Positions 1 through 6,877 of a stretch of DNA of 49,855 nt are shown here, one piece after another (positions within the stretch are counted from its first letter, which is position 1; each line of letters begins with the position of its first letter). A program made the position numbers and the translations under genes. The DNA is from Pelagibacteraceae bacterium AG-337-I02 (GTDB taxonomy: Bacteria; Pseudomonadota; Alphaproteobacteria; HIMB59; GCA-002718135), in NCBI GenBank assembly GCA_003282155.1, contig QBZY01000010.1:1-49855 (forward strand), written 5' to 3'. The notes beneath the pieces are model-generated. The model did no database searches, was not told the origin of the DNA, and saw nothing but the letters and a program-made list of their open reading frames with translations.

Positions 1-44
1 GAGTATTAACTCTCTTCGTATAATACAAAAAGATTTTTAAAAAT

Positions 45-100
45 TGGCTGGGGTGTTAGGATTCGAACCTATGAATTCCAACTCTAAAAGGTGTTAAGAC
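45..100 (-). pseudogene. decayed 3' fragment of tRNA-Gln (outermost copy)
   Basis: Read on the minus strand, this matches the 3' part (CCA end, acceptor 3' strand, T arm, variable region and part of the anticodon arm) of the intact tRNA-Gln at 5951-6025, with about eight substitutions and a short deletion, then loses similarity. The 5' half is absent, so it cannot be a working tRNA. It is the most diverged of three such fragments and is best read as an old attachment-site remnant. Sequence from 101 to 249 shows nothing else I can name. Confidence 0.75.
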
Positions 101-249
101 AACAATTAGATTTATAAATTTGCTAGATAATTTGAATTAATTCTTCAATAATTTTTAAAAATGACTTTGTAAATGTAGTCAAAGTGTAACCAAGATTTAA
201 TATTTTATTAATTCGAATTTTTTTATATATTCCAAAAAAAAGATTTTAT

Positions 250-1167
250 ATGACTAAAACTGCAATAGTAACAGGAGCATCTCGTGGATTTGGTCGAGGT
301 ATAGCTCATGTTCTTGCTACTGAAGGTAATTTCAGAGTATTTGCAACTGCGAGAAATAAATCTGCCCTTGATGATTTAAAAGATGAAGTTGATTCTTTTA
401 AAGGTGATGGAGAATTGCTTCCTTATGTTTTAGATCAAAATAATGATGAAGATGTTAAAAAATTTTCAGAAGAAATAATTTCAAAAGAAGTAAAAATAGA
501 TTTACTTGTCAATAGTGCTTATCAAGGACTAGTAGCAATGACACCTCATTTTGGTAAACCATTTTGGGAGAGACCTATCTCTGTGTATGACGGACATATG
601 GATGTAGGTGTTAGAAGCTCGTATGTAATGAGTAAGCTAATAATACCATCAATGATAAAAAACAATAATGGACTGATTTTACAAATTTCTAGTTATGGAG
701 GTTTTTTTTATCTTTTTGATGTTGGGTACGGAGTTGCACATGCTGCAATGGATCGTCTGAGTTGTGATATGGCCATTGAGTTAAAAGAGTATAATGTAAG
801 AGCAATAACTTTACATCCTGGAGGTGGTCAAACAGAAATTACTGCATTTCCCGATGGAGAAAGTCCAAAATTTGTTGGTCGAGCTGTATATGCTTTAATT
901 GAAAAAGCTGATGACTCTTTTTTATCTAAATCAAATGGCAAAACATTATTTACAATTGATTTGGCAAAAAAATTTGATTTTAGAGAAGATTATGATCATG
1001 ATGGATCTATCAATGAAGCACGTTACGAAAGCGCAAAACCTATTAAAGAAATGATGTTAAAAGCATTACCTCAATATGATAGTGAATTACCATTACCATC
1101 ATTTAAAGAAACCAATAATTCTGGTTTTGCAGATTTTTTTCCAGGAGCAAAAAATAAAAAATTATAA
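250..1167 (+). CDS. short-chain dehydrogenase/reductase, DHRS1-like, with altered active site
   Basis: A 305-residue SDR, longer than the usual 250. The N-terminal nucleotide-binding motif TGASRGFG is at residues 8-15, an NSAY segment takes the NNAG position, and a catalytic Ser sits in LQISSYGG. The segment FWERPISVYD and the phrase YGVAHAAMD resemble the DHRS1 subfamily, whose members read YGVxKAA. Here the catalytic Lys of YxxxK is His, so the fold is clear but normal SDR chemistry is uncertain. The C-terminal 90 residues are an extension. It is 12 bp upstream of the decayed mutarotase-like gene, which suggests a former two-gene sugar- or alcohol-oxidising unit. It lies in the outermost tRNA-bounded cassette. 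The substrate cannot be told. Confidence 0.85.
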   Translation: MTKTAIVTGASRGFGRGIAHVLATEGNFRVFATARNKSALDDLKDEVDSFKGDGELLPYVLDQNNDEDVKKFSEEIISKEVKIDLLVNSAYQGLVAMTPHFGKPFWERPISVYDGHMDVGVRSSYVMSKLIIPSMIKNNNGLILQISSYGGFFYLFDVGYGVAHAAMDRLSCDMAIELKEYNVRAITLHPGGGQTEITAFPDGESPKFVGRAVYALIEKADDSFLSKSNGKTLFTIDLAKKFDFREDYDHDGSINEARYESAKPIKEMMLKALPQYDSELPLPSFKETNNSGFADFFPGAKNKKL

Positions 1168-1179
1168 AAGAGTTATAAA

Positions 1180-1502
1180 ATGTCATTAATGGGTTGGATT
1201 AAAGTTCATATTAGAGAAGGAAAAATGGATGAATATATTGATTTACATAACTCTCCAAATTGAAGAGCCTACACTTTATCTCGATAAGGATACAATATTA
1301 TTATAAGATCAATAGGTACAGTAAATAAAAATGTATTACTTTTAATGGAGGAATGTAACTCCATGAATGATTGGGTTTATATATATACCTAAAAGAGAAA
1401 GTGGAAAAAACACGACAATTTTTTAAAAAGATAGGAAATCTTTTTACAGATAAAGGTCATGAAATCACGTTTTCAGAAATAACTAAGTTGATTTATTTAT
1501 GA
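1180..1502 (+). pseudogene. broken L-rhamnose mutarotase-like gene
   Basis: From an ATG at 1180 the frame reads MSLMGWIKVHIREGKMDEYI followed by DLHNSPN, then TGA at 1261 and TAA at 1285. The same frame continues with plausible protein (SIGTVNKNVLLLMEECNSM) to a TAA at 1390. After that the good protein, including KEKVEKTRQFFKKIGNLF and the ending EITFSEITKLIYL, lies in another frame up to TGA at 1500. The pattern 'kVk.gk.dEYi..H...w', a middle 'LLLMEE' strand and an end like 'EVFxL' is that of the RhaM/L-rhamnose mutarotase (ferredoxin-like dimeric) family, about 105 residues. Two nonsense changes and a frameshift mark it as dead. Family assignment is moderate because it rests on pattern, not on a search. 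Confidence 0.6.
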
Positions 1503-1521
1503 CTTCAACTAGAGTTCGGCA

Positions 1522-1558
1522 ATAAAAATAGTGGTTTAGCCCTTAAAAAAAGGGCTAA
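1522..1558 (-). terminator. rho-independent terminator of the fasciclin gene
   Basis: A 9-bp perfect inverted repeat (TTAGCCCTT at 1536-1544, AAGGGCTAA at 1550-1558) with a 5-nt loop starts 4 nt beyond the stop codon of the minus-strand fasciclin gene. In the direction of transcription it is followed by ACCACTATTTTTATTG, so the T run comes a few bases after the stem, which lowers confidence slightly. Confidence 0.6.
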
Positions 1559-1562
1559 TTAA

Positions 1563-2045
1563 TTATTGTGGTAATACTACTTTGTTAATGACATGAATAA
1601 CGCCATTTGTAGTTTCGATATCAGCGGTAACTACCTCTGCATCATTTACAAAAACTTTACCGTTTTCCGCTTTTACAATTAATTTTTGACCATTAACTGT
1701 TACTGCTTCGATAGTTCCAGATATGTCTGCAGACATTACTTTACCTGAAAGAACATGGTATGTTAAAATTCCTGCTAGAGTACTTTTATTCTCTGGCTTA
1801 AGAAGGTCATTTAATGTTGCCTCATCGATTAGAGCAAATGCATCATCTGTAGGTGCAAATACTGTAAAAGGACCCATGCCTTTAAGTGTATCAACTAATT
1901 CTGCTGCTTGTACTGCAGCAACCAATGTATTAAATGCACCAGCTTTAATTGCAGTGTCTACAATATCATGTTTGTGTCCATCTGCTTTTAAAACATTAGC
2001 AAAAAATACGAATGGAATAATTAATGTAATGAATATTTTTTTCAT
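1563..2045 (-). CDS. secreted single-domain fasciclin (FAS1/beta-Ig-H3) protein
   Basis: A 160-residue protein with a Sec signal peptide ([21 protein letters not shown]) and one full FAS1 domain from about residue 26 to the end. The hallmark H1 region [13 protein letters not shown], the central LTYHVL and the end [12 protein letters not shown] are all present. FAS1 domains mediate adhesion or ligand binding outside the cytoplasm; single-domain bacterial forms are common and their partners are usually unknown. It is monocistronic, with its own terminator just after the stop. It lies in the same tRNA-bounded cassette as the SDR gene but is transcribed in the opposite direction. Confidence 0.93.
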   Translation of the reverse strand: MKKIFITLIIPFVFFANVLKADGHKHDIVDTAIKAGAFNTLVAAVQAAELVDTLKGMGPFTVFAPTDDAFALIDEATLNDLLKPENKSTLAGILTYHVLSGKVMSADISGTIEAVTVNGQKLIVKAENGKVFVNDAEVVTADIETTNGVIHVINKVVLPQ

Positions 2046-2178
2046 ATTATTTCCTTTCTAATAATTTAGAATTAGTATGAAAAAAAATAAAAAAATGTGA
2101 CAACCTGTACAAAATAAAATTTTTAAAAATTTTTTTTAATTTTATTTTCATAAAATTAGATTCAAATAATTATCAATA

Positions 2179-2197
2179 GTGTCGCGTATGTGTCGCG
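2179..2197 (+). repeat. paired 8-bp direct repeat (GTGTCGCG-TAT-GTGTCGCG), integrase arm-like
   Basis: Two identical octamers separated by TAT, giving an 11-bp (one helical turn) period. The pair ends 34 bp before the CCA end of the tRNA-Gln pseudogene at 2232. The spacing and the TAT linker are the same as in the pairs at 3407 and 5899, but the octamer differs (GTGTCGCG against GTGAGACC). The arm-site role is inferred from layout. Confidence 0.6.
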
Positions 2198-2231
2198 AAA
2201 ACTTTTAATTCAGAAATGTTAACAGAATTTT

Positions 2232-2298
2232 TGGCTGGTGCGTTAGAATTCGAAACTACGAATGCTGACTCCAAAAAAACGGTGCCTTACCACTTGGC
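2232..2298 (-). pseudogene. tRNA-Gln(UUG) pseudogene, nearly full length
   Basis: Covers 67 of the 75 positions of the tRNA at 5951-6025, from the CCA end through the T arm, anticodon arm and D arm, with about six substitutions and a small insertion in the anticodon-loop A run. The 5' acceptor strand is replaced by an A run, so the acceptor stem cannot form. It is interpreted as a displaced tRNA end from an earlier integration. It sits in the 556-bp gap between the fasciclin and GST genes, which otherwise contains only the two arm-like repeat pairs. Confidence 0.8.
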
Positions 2299-2359
2299 AA
2301 AAAAATATGATGTAAATCTTGGATAAAGTTTTTTAAAAGTTTTAAAATCAAGTCTTTAA

Positions 2360-2378
2360 GTGAGACCTAATTGAGACC
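2360..2378 (+). repeat. orphan arm-like repeat pair (GTGAGACC-TAA-TTGAGACC)
   Basis: Same 8+3+8 layout and orientation as the pairs beside the tRNA copies, with seven of eight bases shared between the two halves, and the same GTGAGACC octamer as the pair beside the intact tRNA. No tRNA-like core follows at the expected distance of about 34 bp. The nearest tRNA copy (2232-2298) lies on the opposite side. It may be the second arm of an attachment site or a remnant of a deleted copy. Confidence 0.45.
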
Positions 2379-2601
2379 ATAACTTAAAAATTAAAATAAT
2401 TAATATAAGTACAATTAATGTAAATTAATTATTTGCTATTAATTTGTCTAAGTAATTTCCATAGACTCAAGTTTGGAATTTAAAGGACGGAAAACAATAT
2501 TCCTAAAAAAAATCATATAAATCATTGAAAATGCTTTAAGTTTTTAATGTAAATTTATTTGAAATTGTTATATTGAAAAATAACAAAAATAGGAGTCATT
2601 A

Positions 2602-3318
2602 ATGACCGAGATTGATTTAGCCTACCTTCCAATTGTAGGAAGAGGGGAACAAATTAATATTATTTGTTCGATGCACGGAATTAAAGTAAATGCTTTGATG
2701 TCTAAGCCTATGGGAGAAGATTTCGACAAAGACACTGAGGCGGCGTTTGGTACAGTTCCTTGGATGAAAGATCATGCCAATGGGCTTGAATTGAATGACT
2801 CTATGGCAATAGTTCAATATTTGGTTACTAAATATCAAGGTCCTCTAACTCCAAAAAATCCTAAGGAAGCAGCAAGAATTGCTAATTACTGGGCCTGGTC
2901 TCAAGATTATTATTCTTTTGTGCTTTCTCCCTTTCATGACATTATCACTGATCACAATGAACCATTCTGGAGAAATCTACGATTGACAGACACTCTTGCA
3001 GAAGGAGGAAAAGAAACTGGCATAAAAAATTTAACCACACTTCATAATAATCGTTCAAATTTACTTGAGAACCATTTATCCTCTTCAAGTGATGCTAAAC
3101 CCTTCTTAACAGGTTCAAAATGTTCTTACGCTGACATATTTTTATATACATGTGTCCGTACTGTTCAAGAAACTGGTGGTTTTGGGATTTTAAGAAAGGA
3201 AACTGGTGGAGACCCTTTTAAAAACTATCCTATTATAAGTAGCATCTGTGATGAGGTTGGAAAAATACAAACAGTGATTGATACTGTTGGAACAAAATTT
3301 TCTGATTGCCCAATTTAA
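2602..3318 (+). CDS. glutathione S-transferase family protein
   Basis: A 238-residue cytosolic protein. The N-terminal thioredoxin-like domain (about 1-80) has the cis-Pro region GTVPWMKD and the ELNDSMAIVQYL stretch that in GSTs carries the glutathione gamma-glutamyl-binding acid and Ser. The alpha-helical C-terminal domain follows, with FLTGSKCSYADIFLY matching the usual 'l.G...s.AD..l' N-capping box. The layout of MTEIDLAYLPIVGRGEQINI, with YLPIVGRGE, resembles sigma-like GSTs ('YF..rGRaE'). An AGGAG ribosome site precedes the ATG by 7 bp. It is the only gene in its tRNA-bounded cassette, so it was probably carried as cargo. The substrate is unknown. Confidence 0.88.
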   Translation: MTEIDLAYLPIVGRGEQINIICSMHGIKVNALMSKPMGEDFDKDTEAAFGTVPWMKDHANGLELNDSMAIVQYLVTKYQGPLTPKNPKEAARIANYWAWSQDYYSFVLSPFHDIITDHNEPFWRNLRLTDTLAEGGKETGIKNLTTLHNNRSNLLENHLSSSSDAKPFLTGSKCSYADIFLYTCVRTVQETGGFGILRKETGGDPFKNYPIISSICDEVGKIQTVIDTVGTKFSDCPI

Positions 3319-3406
3319 TTTATTTTTATTTGTTAAAAAATAAAAGAACTAAAATTTAAATTAATTTTAATTTCGAATTCATGAAAAGTGATTTTTAATT
3401 TTTTCA

Positions 3407-3425
3407 TTGAGACTTATGTAAGACC
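3407..3425 (+). repeat. degenerate arm-like repeat pair beside the third tRNA-Gln copy
   Basis: Reads TTGAGACT-TAT-GTAAGACC: the same 8+3+8 layout as the pair at 5899-5917 with one or two changes per half. It ends 34 bp before the tRNA CCA end at 3460, so the geometry is conserved even though the bases have drifted. Confidence 0.55.
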
Positions 3426-3450
3426 AAAATGAAAAAAAGATAATTAATCG

Positions 3451-3512
3451 AAGAAAATTTGGCTGGGGCGGTAGGATTCGAACCTACGAATGCCGACTCC
3501 AAAAACCGGTGC
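3451..3512 (-). repeat. perfect 62-bp direct repeat of the tRNA-Gln 3' region (attachment-site copy)
   Basis: Positions 3451-3512 are identical to 5942-6003, base for base: 9 bp of flank plus the last 53 nt of tRNA-Gln including CCA. Identity stops sharply at 3513, inside the D arm. A perfect copy of a tRNA 3' end bracketing 2.4 kb of cargo is the signature of an att duplication made by site-specific integration into a tRNA gene. The surrounding 3319-3646 gap holds nothing else recognisable apart from the arm-like pair. Confidence 0.85.
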
Positions 3513-3646
3513 AGTAGCAAAAGACACTTAAAATTTAAGAGAAATATAGTGTAAGTTTTATTTAGAAATAAAAAATAACTTTGTGACTGAGAGCATAATG
3601 AGACCAATATTATTATAATAATTAAAATAAAATTTTTTCTTTGTAT

Positions 3647-5098
3647 TTAATAGCAGCTAATAGCAACTGAGCCTTCAGCTTCTCTTACCCCATCAGAGGA
3701 CCCTACAAGTGTACCTGATACCCCTATTCCTCGCGCTTGATGTGAACCAGGATCACCCTCACAAAAAGATGTAATATTATTGAAATCTTCCCAGTCTTTG
3801 AGTGCCGAGAAAGAACTAAATGTACAAGATCCACCGACACATTCAATATCTTCATTGTTAGCTGCCAGAGCTTCTAAAGCAGCAGTCGACTCCTGGATTG
3901 CTGAGTAAATACCAGTAAAAGCCCTTCCAGTAGGATCTTCTTTAATAGCTTCATCTAGATTTGAAAAATTATATTGATTTCTCCCCGCATTATTTAGAAG
4001 ATTTGTAGTAAAACTTTCAGCAATATTCTGAGAGTTCAACCAATTGGCTATAATTTGTGCCTCCTCTGATAAAGATGAGGTAGCTTCACTTATTTCTTCA
4101 GAAGCTTCAGCAATCTCTTGTGCGACCTCTTGGATCTCTTCTGTTACCTCGGCTACTTGTGCAGCTACTTCACTTACATCTTGAGTAACTTCAGTAACTT
4201 GTACAGCCATTTGGGTTACTTCTTTGGTGACTTCTTCTACGTTTGACACAACTTGACTAACTTCTTGTGTTACTTCACTAACTTCTGTGCTTACTTGACT
4301 TACATCTTCTGTTACTTCACTAACACTAGAGGTAACCTGACTAACTTCGGAACTAACTGAGCTTACCTCAGTTGTTACTGAATTTACTTTAGATGAAGAA
4401 GCAGATAGGTTTGTTATTTCTTCTGTATTTTTAGTTAAGTCACTAGTATCTAAATTATTACTTGAAGAAGTGACATTACCGTCTTTATTCGAAGGAACTT
4501 CTCCTTCAATAATAGTATCCATATCTACAGACATTTCTTCAGAAATTTGAGATTTAAATCTTTCAAAATCCATTAAAGCAAATTCATCTCCAATATTTTC
4601 TAATTTATCTAGAGTTATATCAATTTTAACTGCACTCTCGTTAACACTGTTAATTGCTTCTGTTAATTCAACCGCAGCATCTAGTTTGATCTGCTGCATA
4701 TCTTTCATCGTTATAGCTAGAAGTTCATTTTCTTCTCCACTAAAGTTACCCATATCTAAATTATCCATATTATGACTAATTTTACTTGGGAGAGTATTAG
4801 ATATATTACTCGTAATATTTTCAAAAACATTTATTTGATCGAAAATATTTACAGTTTCAAAATCTACTTCATTCGCGGATAAAAACCCAATACCTTGTTG
4901 TAAAACTTTAATAGCTTCATCGAAATCCTTTTCTATTTCACTAACAGCTTCTGGAAGAGATTTCATATCTTCTAAAATCTTTGTGTTCAAATCTTGAAAT
5001 TCTCCTTTGAGCTCATCTAAACTATAAAGGTCTTGAGATATACCTGTGTAAGAATAAACAAGGGTAAAAATACCAAAAATATATTTAAAAATTTTCAT
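3647..5098 (-). CDS. secreted protein with seven 14-residue coiled-coil repeats
   Basis: A 483-residue protein with a Sec-type signal peptide (about residues 1-21). The order is a helical, acidic region (22-200), a Ser/Thr/Asn-rich linker (200-240), then seven tandem 14-residue units (252-349) of the form V-S-x-V-x-x-x-V-x-E-V-T-x-[DE], with hydrophobic residues at 3/4 spacing. The C-terminal 130 residues contain five Cys and no known motif. The repeats predict a long regular coiled coil, probably oligomeric, outside the cytoplasm; a surface fibre or stalk is a guess. It overlaps the end of the upstream gene by 14 bp, so the two are translated as a unit. I do not recognise the family. Confidence 0.75.
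   Translation of the reverse strand: MKIFKYIFGIFTLVYSYTGISQDLYSLDELKGEFQDLNTKILEDMKSLPEAVSEIEKDFDEAIKVLQQGIGFLSANEVDFETVNIFDQINVFENITSNISNTLPSKISHNMDNLDMGNFSGEENELLAITMKDMQQIKLDAAVELTEAINSVNESAVKIDITLDKLENIGDEFALMDFERFKSQISEEMSVDMDTIIEGEVPSNKDGNVTSSSNNLDTSDLTKNTEEITNLSASSSKVNSVTTEVSSVSSEVSQVTSSVSEVTEDVSQVSTEVSEVTQEVSQVVSNVEEVTKEVTQMAVQVTEVTQDVSEVAAQVAEVTEEIQEVAQEIAEASEEISEATSSLSEEAQIIANWLNSQNIAESFTTNLLNNAGRNQYNFSNLDEAIKEDPTGRAFTGIYSAIQESTAALEALAANNEDIECVGGSCTFSSFSALKDWEDFNNITSFCEGDPGSHQARGIGVSGTLVGSSDGVREAEGSVAISCY
4052..4345 (-). repeat. seven tandem 42-bp (14-codon) repeats inside the coiled-coil gene
   Basis: Encodes residues 252-349 of the protein above. Units 1-3 start VSQV, unit 4 VTQM, unit 5 VSEV, unit 6 IQEV and unit 7 ISEA; most end EVT plus an acidic pair. 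Repeats are similar at protein level and partly at DNA level, so they probably grew by in-register duplication. No other repeat class is involved. Confidence 0.8.
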
Positions 5099-5825
5099 CT
5101 AATATTTTCTTTTTTGTAATTTCATACTCATCTTTTGTAATTAAATCCTCTTCGTATAACTCTTTTAATTCTTTTAACTTTTGTTTATAATTAGGATCAT
5201 CTTTATTTGACTCTTCAGCGAGCTCCTTAACAAAATTCTCTAATTTTTGATTTGAATTTTCATTAATTAATTCTTCATCTTCTGAAGTTTTGATAGACAA
5301 TATGTTTTCTTCATATTTACTTTTCATTGAACCTAGAGAGCCTTGAATTGAAGCAATTAATTGTTTACGTTTCTCAACACCTTCTGAAATTTCTGTAGTT
5401 TCTAGTTCACCAAAACTAAGTATTTTAGACATTAACAAAAATCTACTAATACATTCTTGAGCAGAGGAGTTTTCATTCATTCCTATGCTTTTACGCATTT
5501 GATTTCTAATATTATATATTGATTCAACATCATCATCCTGCTTTACTTTTGGATATTTAACCATTTCGTTATAAAGTATTTCTAGCCAAGCCATTGCAAG
5601 CATAGATTTGTGAGGATGAGTTGCTAGAGTTCTTTTCTTTTTAACAAATCTAAATACTACCTCTCTAGCTGCTTTTGCTTGTACATTTAAATATTTCAAA
5701 TCTCCAAGAATTTTTGGATAGATCAATTCTTCATAGGTAGCATATTTTTCTGATAATTCAGCTTTACAAAAAGTACTTATAAATAAGAAAAAAACCAGAT
5801 ATGAAAATGATATTTTTTTAAACAT
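5085..5825 (-). CDS. secreted helical protein with C-terminal SHOCT-like domain
   Basis: ATG at 5825 gives a 246-residue protein with a clean signal peptide (MFKKISFSYLVFFLFISTFC then KA). A GTG five codons earlier would only add MFKVN. The mature part is predicted to be mostly helical and rich in Lys and Glu. The last 35 residues (KLKELKELYEEDLITKDEYE, then a KKKILD end) match the SHOCT pattern 'L.kL.eL.d.GiiTeeEFe.kKakLL', a short oligomerisation or binding domain. It is followed by the coiled-coil protein with a 14-bp overlap. The pair fills the tRNA-bounded cassette next to the intact tRNA. No enzymatic motif is seen, so the function is unknown. Confidence 0.72.
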   Translation of the reverse strand: MFKKISFSYLVFFLFISTFCKAELSEKYATYEELIYPKILGDLKYLNVQAKAAREVVFRFVKKKRTLATHPHKSMLAMAWLEILYNEMVKYPKVKQDDDVESIYNIRNQMRKSIGMNENSSAQECISRFLLMSKILSFGELETTEISEGVEKRKQLIASIQGSLGSMKSKYEENILSIKTSEDEELINENSNQKLENFVKELAEESNKDDPNYKQKLKELKELYEEDLITKDEYEITKKKILDENF

Positions 5826-5898
5826 ATTAACTTTAAACACTTAAAATTTACAATATTATATTATTCGATTCAAATATATTTACATTTTACAAATCTTA

Positions 5899-5917
5899 GT
5901 GAGACCTATGTGAGACC
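5899..5917 (+). repeat. perfect arm-like repeat pair (GTGAGACC-TAT-GTGAGACC) beside intact tRNA-Gln
   Basis: Two identical octamers with an 11-bp period, ending 33 bp from the CCA end of the tRNA gene. Best-preserved member of the set at 2179, 2360 and 3407. The constant distance to the tRNA end and the helical-turn period suggest binding of a protein dimer or tandem, such as an integrase N-terminal arm-binding domain or an excisionase. That reading is inference. Confidence 0.65.
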
Positions 5918-5950
5918 AAACTCTGAAAAAAGTATCGATGTAAGAAAATT

Positions 5951-6025
5951 TGGCTGGGGCGGTAGGATTCGAACCTACGAATGCCGACTCCAAAAACCGG
6001 TGCCTTACCACTTGGCGACGCCCCA
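5951..6025 (-). tRNA. tRNA-Gln (UUG)
   Basis: Read on the minus strand: acceptor TGGGGCG pairs with CGCCCCA, discriminator G, and encoded CCA. The D arm has GCC/GGC. The anticodon stem CCGGT/GTCGG encloses loop TTTTGGA with anticodon TTG, and the T arm contains GGTTCGAATCC. The U1-A72 start of the acceptor is typical of bacterial tRNA-Gln. The total of 75 nt including CCA fits. This is the only complete copy; its 3' end faces the cassette array at lower coordinates. Confidence 0.97.
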
Positions 6026-6040
6026 AATAATGATTACTCT

Positions 6041-6066
6041 CTAGTATTTAGCACAAAATAAGTCAA
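6041..6066 (-). promoter_or_regulatory. candidate promoter of tRNA-Gln
   Basis: On the minus strand, TTGACT (6066-6061) and TACTAG (6046-6041) could be the -35 and -10 boxes, placing the start about 8-10 nt before the mature tRNA end. The 14-bp spacer is shorter than the usual 16-18, so this is weak. It is given mainly because the tRNA needs a promoter in this gap. Confidence 0.3.
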
Positions 6067-6176
6067 ATTCTTCGAGTGCGACATTACCATAAAAAGGAAT
6101 AAAAAGCAGAAAAAGTGATCAGTATTGATTCAAGGCAAGGGATTTACATTTTTAAAGCTAAACCTATTTAATTTTT

Positions 6177-6866
6177 ATGAGAAAATTAATTACTATAATT
6201 TTATTCTTATCAATATTTTTACCAATTTCTCAAGTCAATGCGAACACAGAAAAGTTGTACGAAAGACTTGTTAATGATTGGTCAACTATTTTTCCTGATG
6301 GGAATAGAAACGCAGCAGGACCAAGATTTTTTAAATATATTTTAGATCAAAACTTAGAATATGAAGAGTTTATGCAGTTTAACAAGTTATACTGTGCTGT
6401 TTCTGGTTCTATTATTCCTCCAGATGCTCAACCAGATGAAATTTTTCTAACTAACTTAGAAAATGATGAAAGAATTTGTGGTCAATATTATAAATGTTGT
6501 TGGCCTTGCTTATGCGATGTAATGAAATATTCAGAAACAAAAAAAATCAACATTGATTTTAAAGATCAATCAAAAGATATCTATACAATCGTTATTGATA
6601 ATCCATGCAATAAAAACGATTTTCCCGAACTTGTTAATAGAGATTATTTTTGTGAAGGTAATGAATTAAATAAAGAATATACATACTCAGTAGATAACAA
6701 ACTTGTTATTGGTGTATTGCATAATGCAAAAATATGTGATGCTTACGATATAGATTATATAAAAAATGACCAGATAACAGGTCCTATGTGCGAAGCTAGA
6801 AATAGCATGCCTCTTGAAGAACTAAATTTTGGAATGGGCGACATTTTTATTAGATTGGCAAATTGA
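6177..6866 (+). CDS. secreted Cys-rich protein of unknown function
   Basis: A 229-residue protein with a Sec signal peptide ending near residue 22 (VNA). The mature part has ten Cys, including a dense YYKCCWPCLCDVMKY cluster around residue 105 and further Cys in IDNPCNKND, YFCEGN, AKICDAY and GPMCEAR, so disulfides or a bound metal are likely in the periplasm. I do not recognise the family. It is the first gene of a likely operon with the FG-GAP/UnbV protein: its stop overlaps or nearly touches the next start. The two may act as an exported pair. Confidence 0.7.
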   Translation: MRKLITIILFLSIFLPISQVNANTEKLYERLVNDWSTIFPDGNRNAAGPRFFKYILDQNLEYEEFMQFNKLYCAVSGSIIPPDAQPDEIFLTNLENDERICGQYYKCCWPCLCDVMKYSETKKINIDFKDQSKDIYTIVIDNPCNKNDFPELVNRDYFCEGNELNKEYTYSVDNKLVIGVLHNAKICDAYDIDYIKNDQITGPMCEARNSMPLEELNFGMGDIFIRLAN

Positions 6867-6877
6867 AAATACTTGAA

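Noticed and set aside
1180-1502. UGA read as Trp in the mutarotase-like gene
   Set aside because: The TGA at 1261 falls at a likely Trp position, but the same gene also has TAA stops and a frameshift, and all other genes use TGG for Trp and TGA as stop.
1723-2061. A plus-strand 112-codon open frame opposite the fasciclin gene
   Set aside because: It is antisense to a clear FAS1 gene, lacks a ribosome site and shows no protein features.
2232-2298. A second working tRNA-Gln
   Set aside because: The 5' acceptor strand is missing and replaced by an A run; the T arm has changes that break pairs.
3404-3607. A 67-codon minus-strand open frame crossing the tRNA-Gln fragment
   Set aside because: Its protein contains the typical translated tRNA phrase (VGSNPTAPA) and has no ribosome site; it is an artefact of the tRNA copy.
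4052-4345. CRISPR-like array (42-bp repeats)
   Set aside because: Units are contiguous without spacers and encode a regular coiled coil in frame; they are protein repeats.
1-6025. A prophage remnant
   Set aside because: No structural, lysis, replication or integrase gene is visible; only tRNA-end copies and cargo genes.
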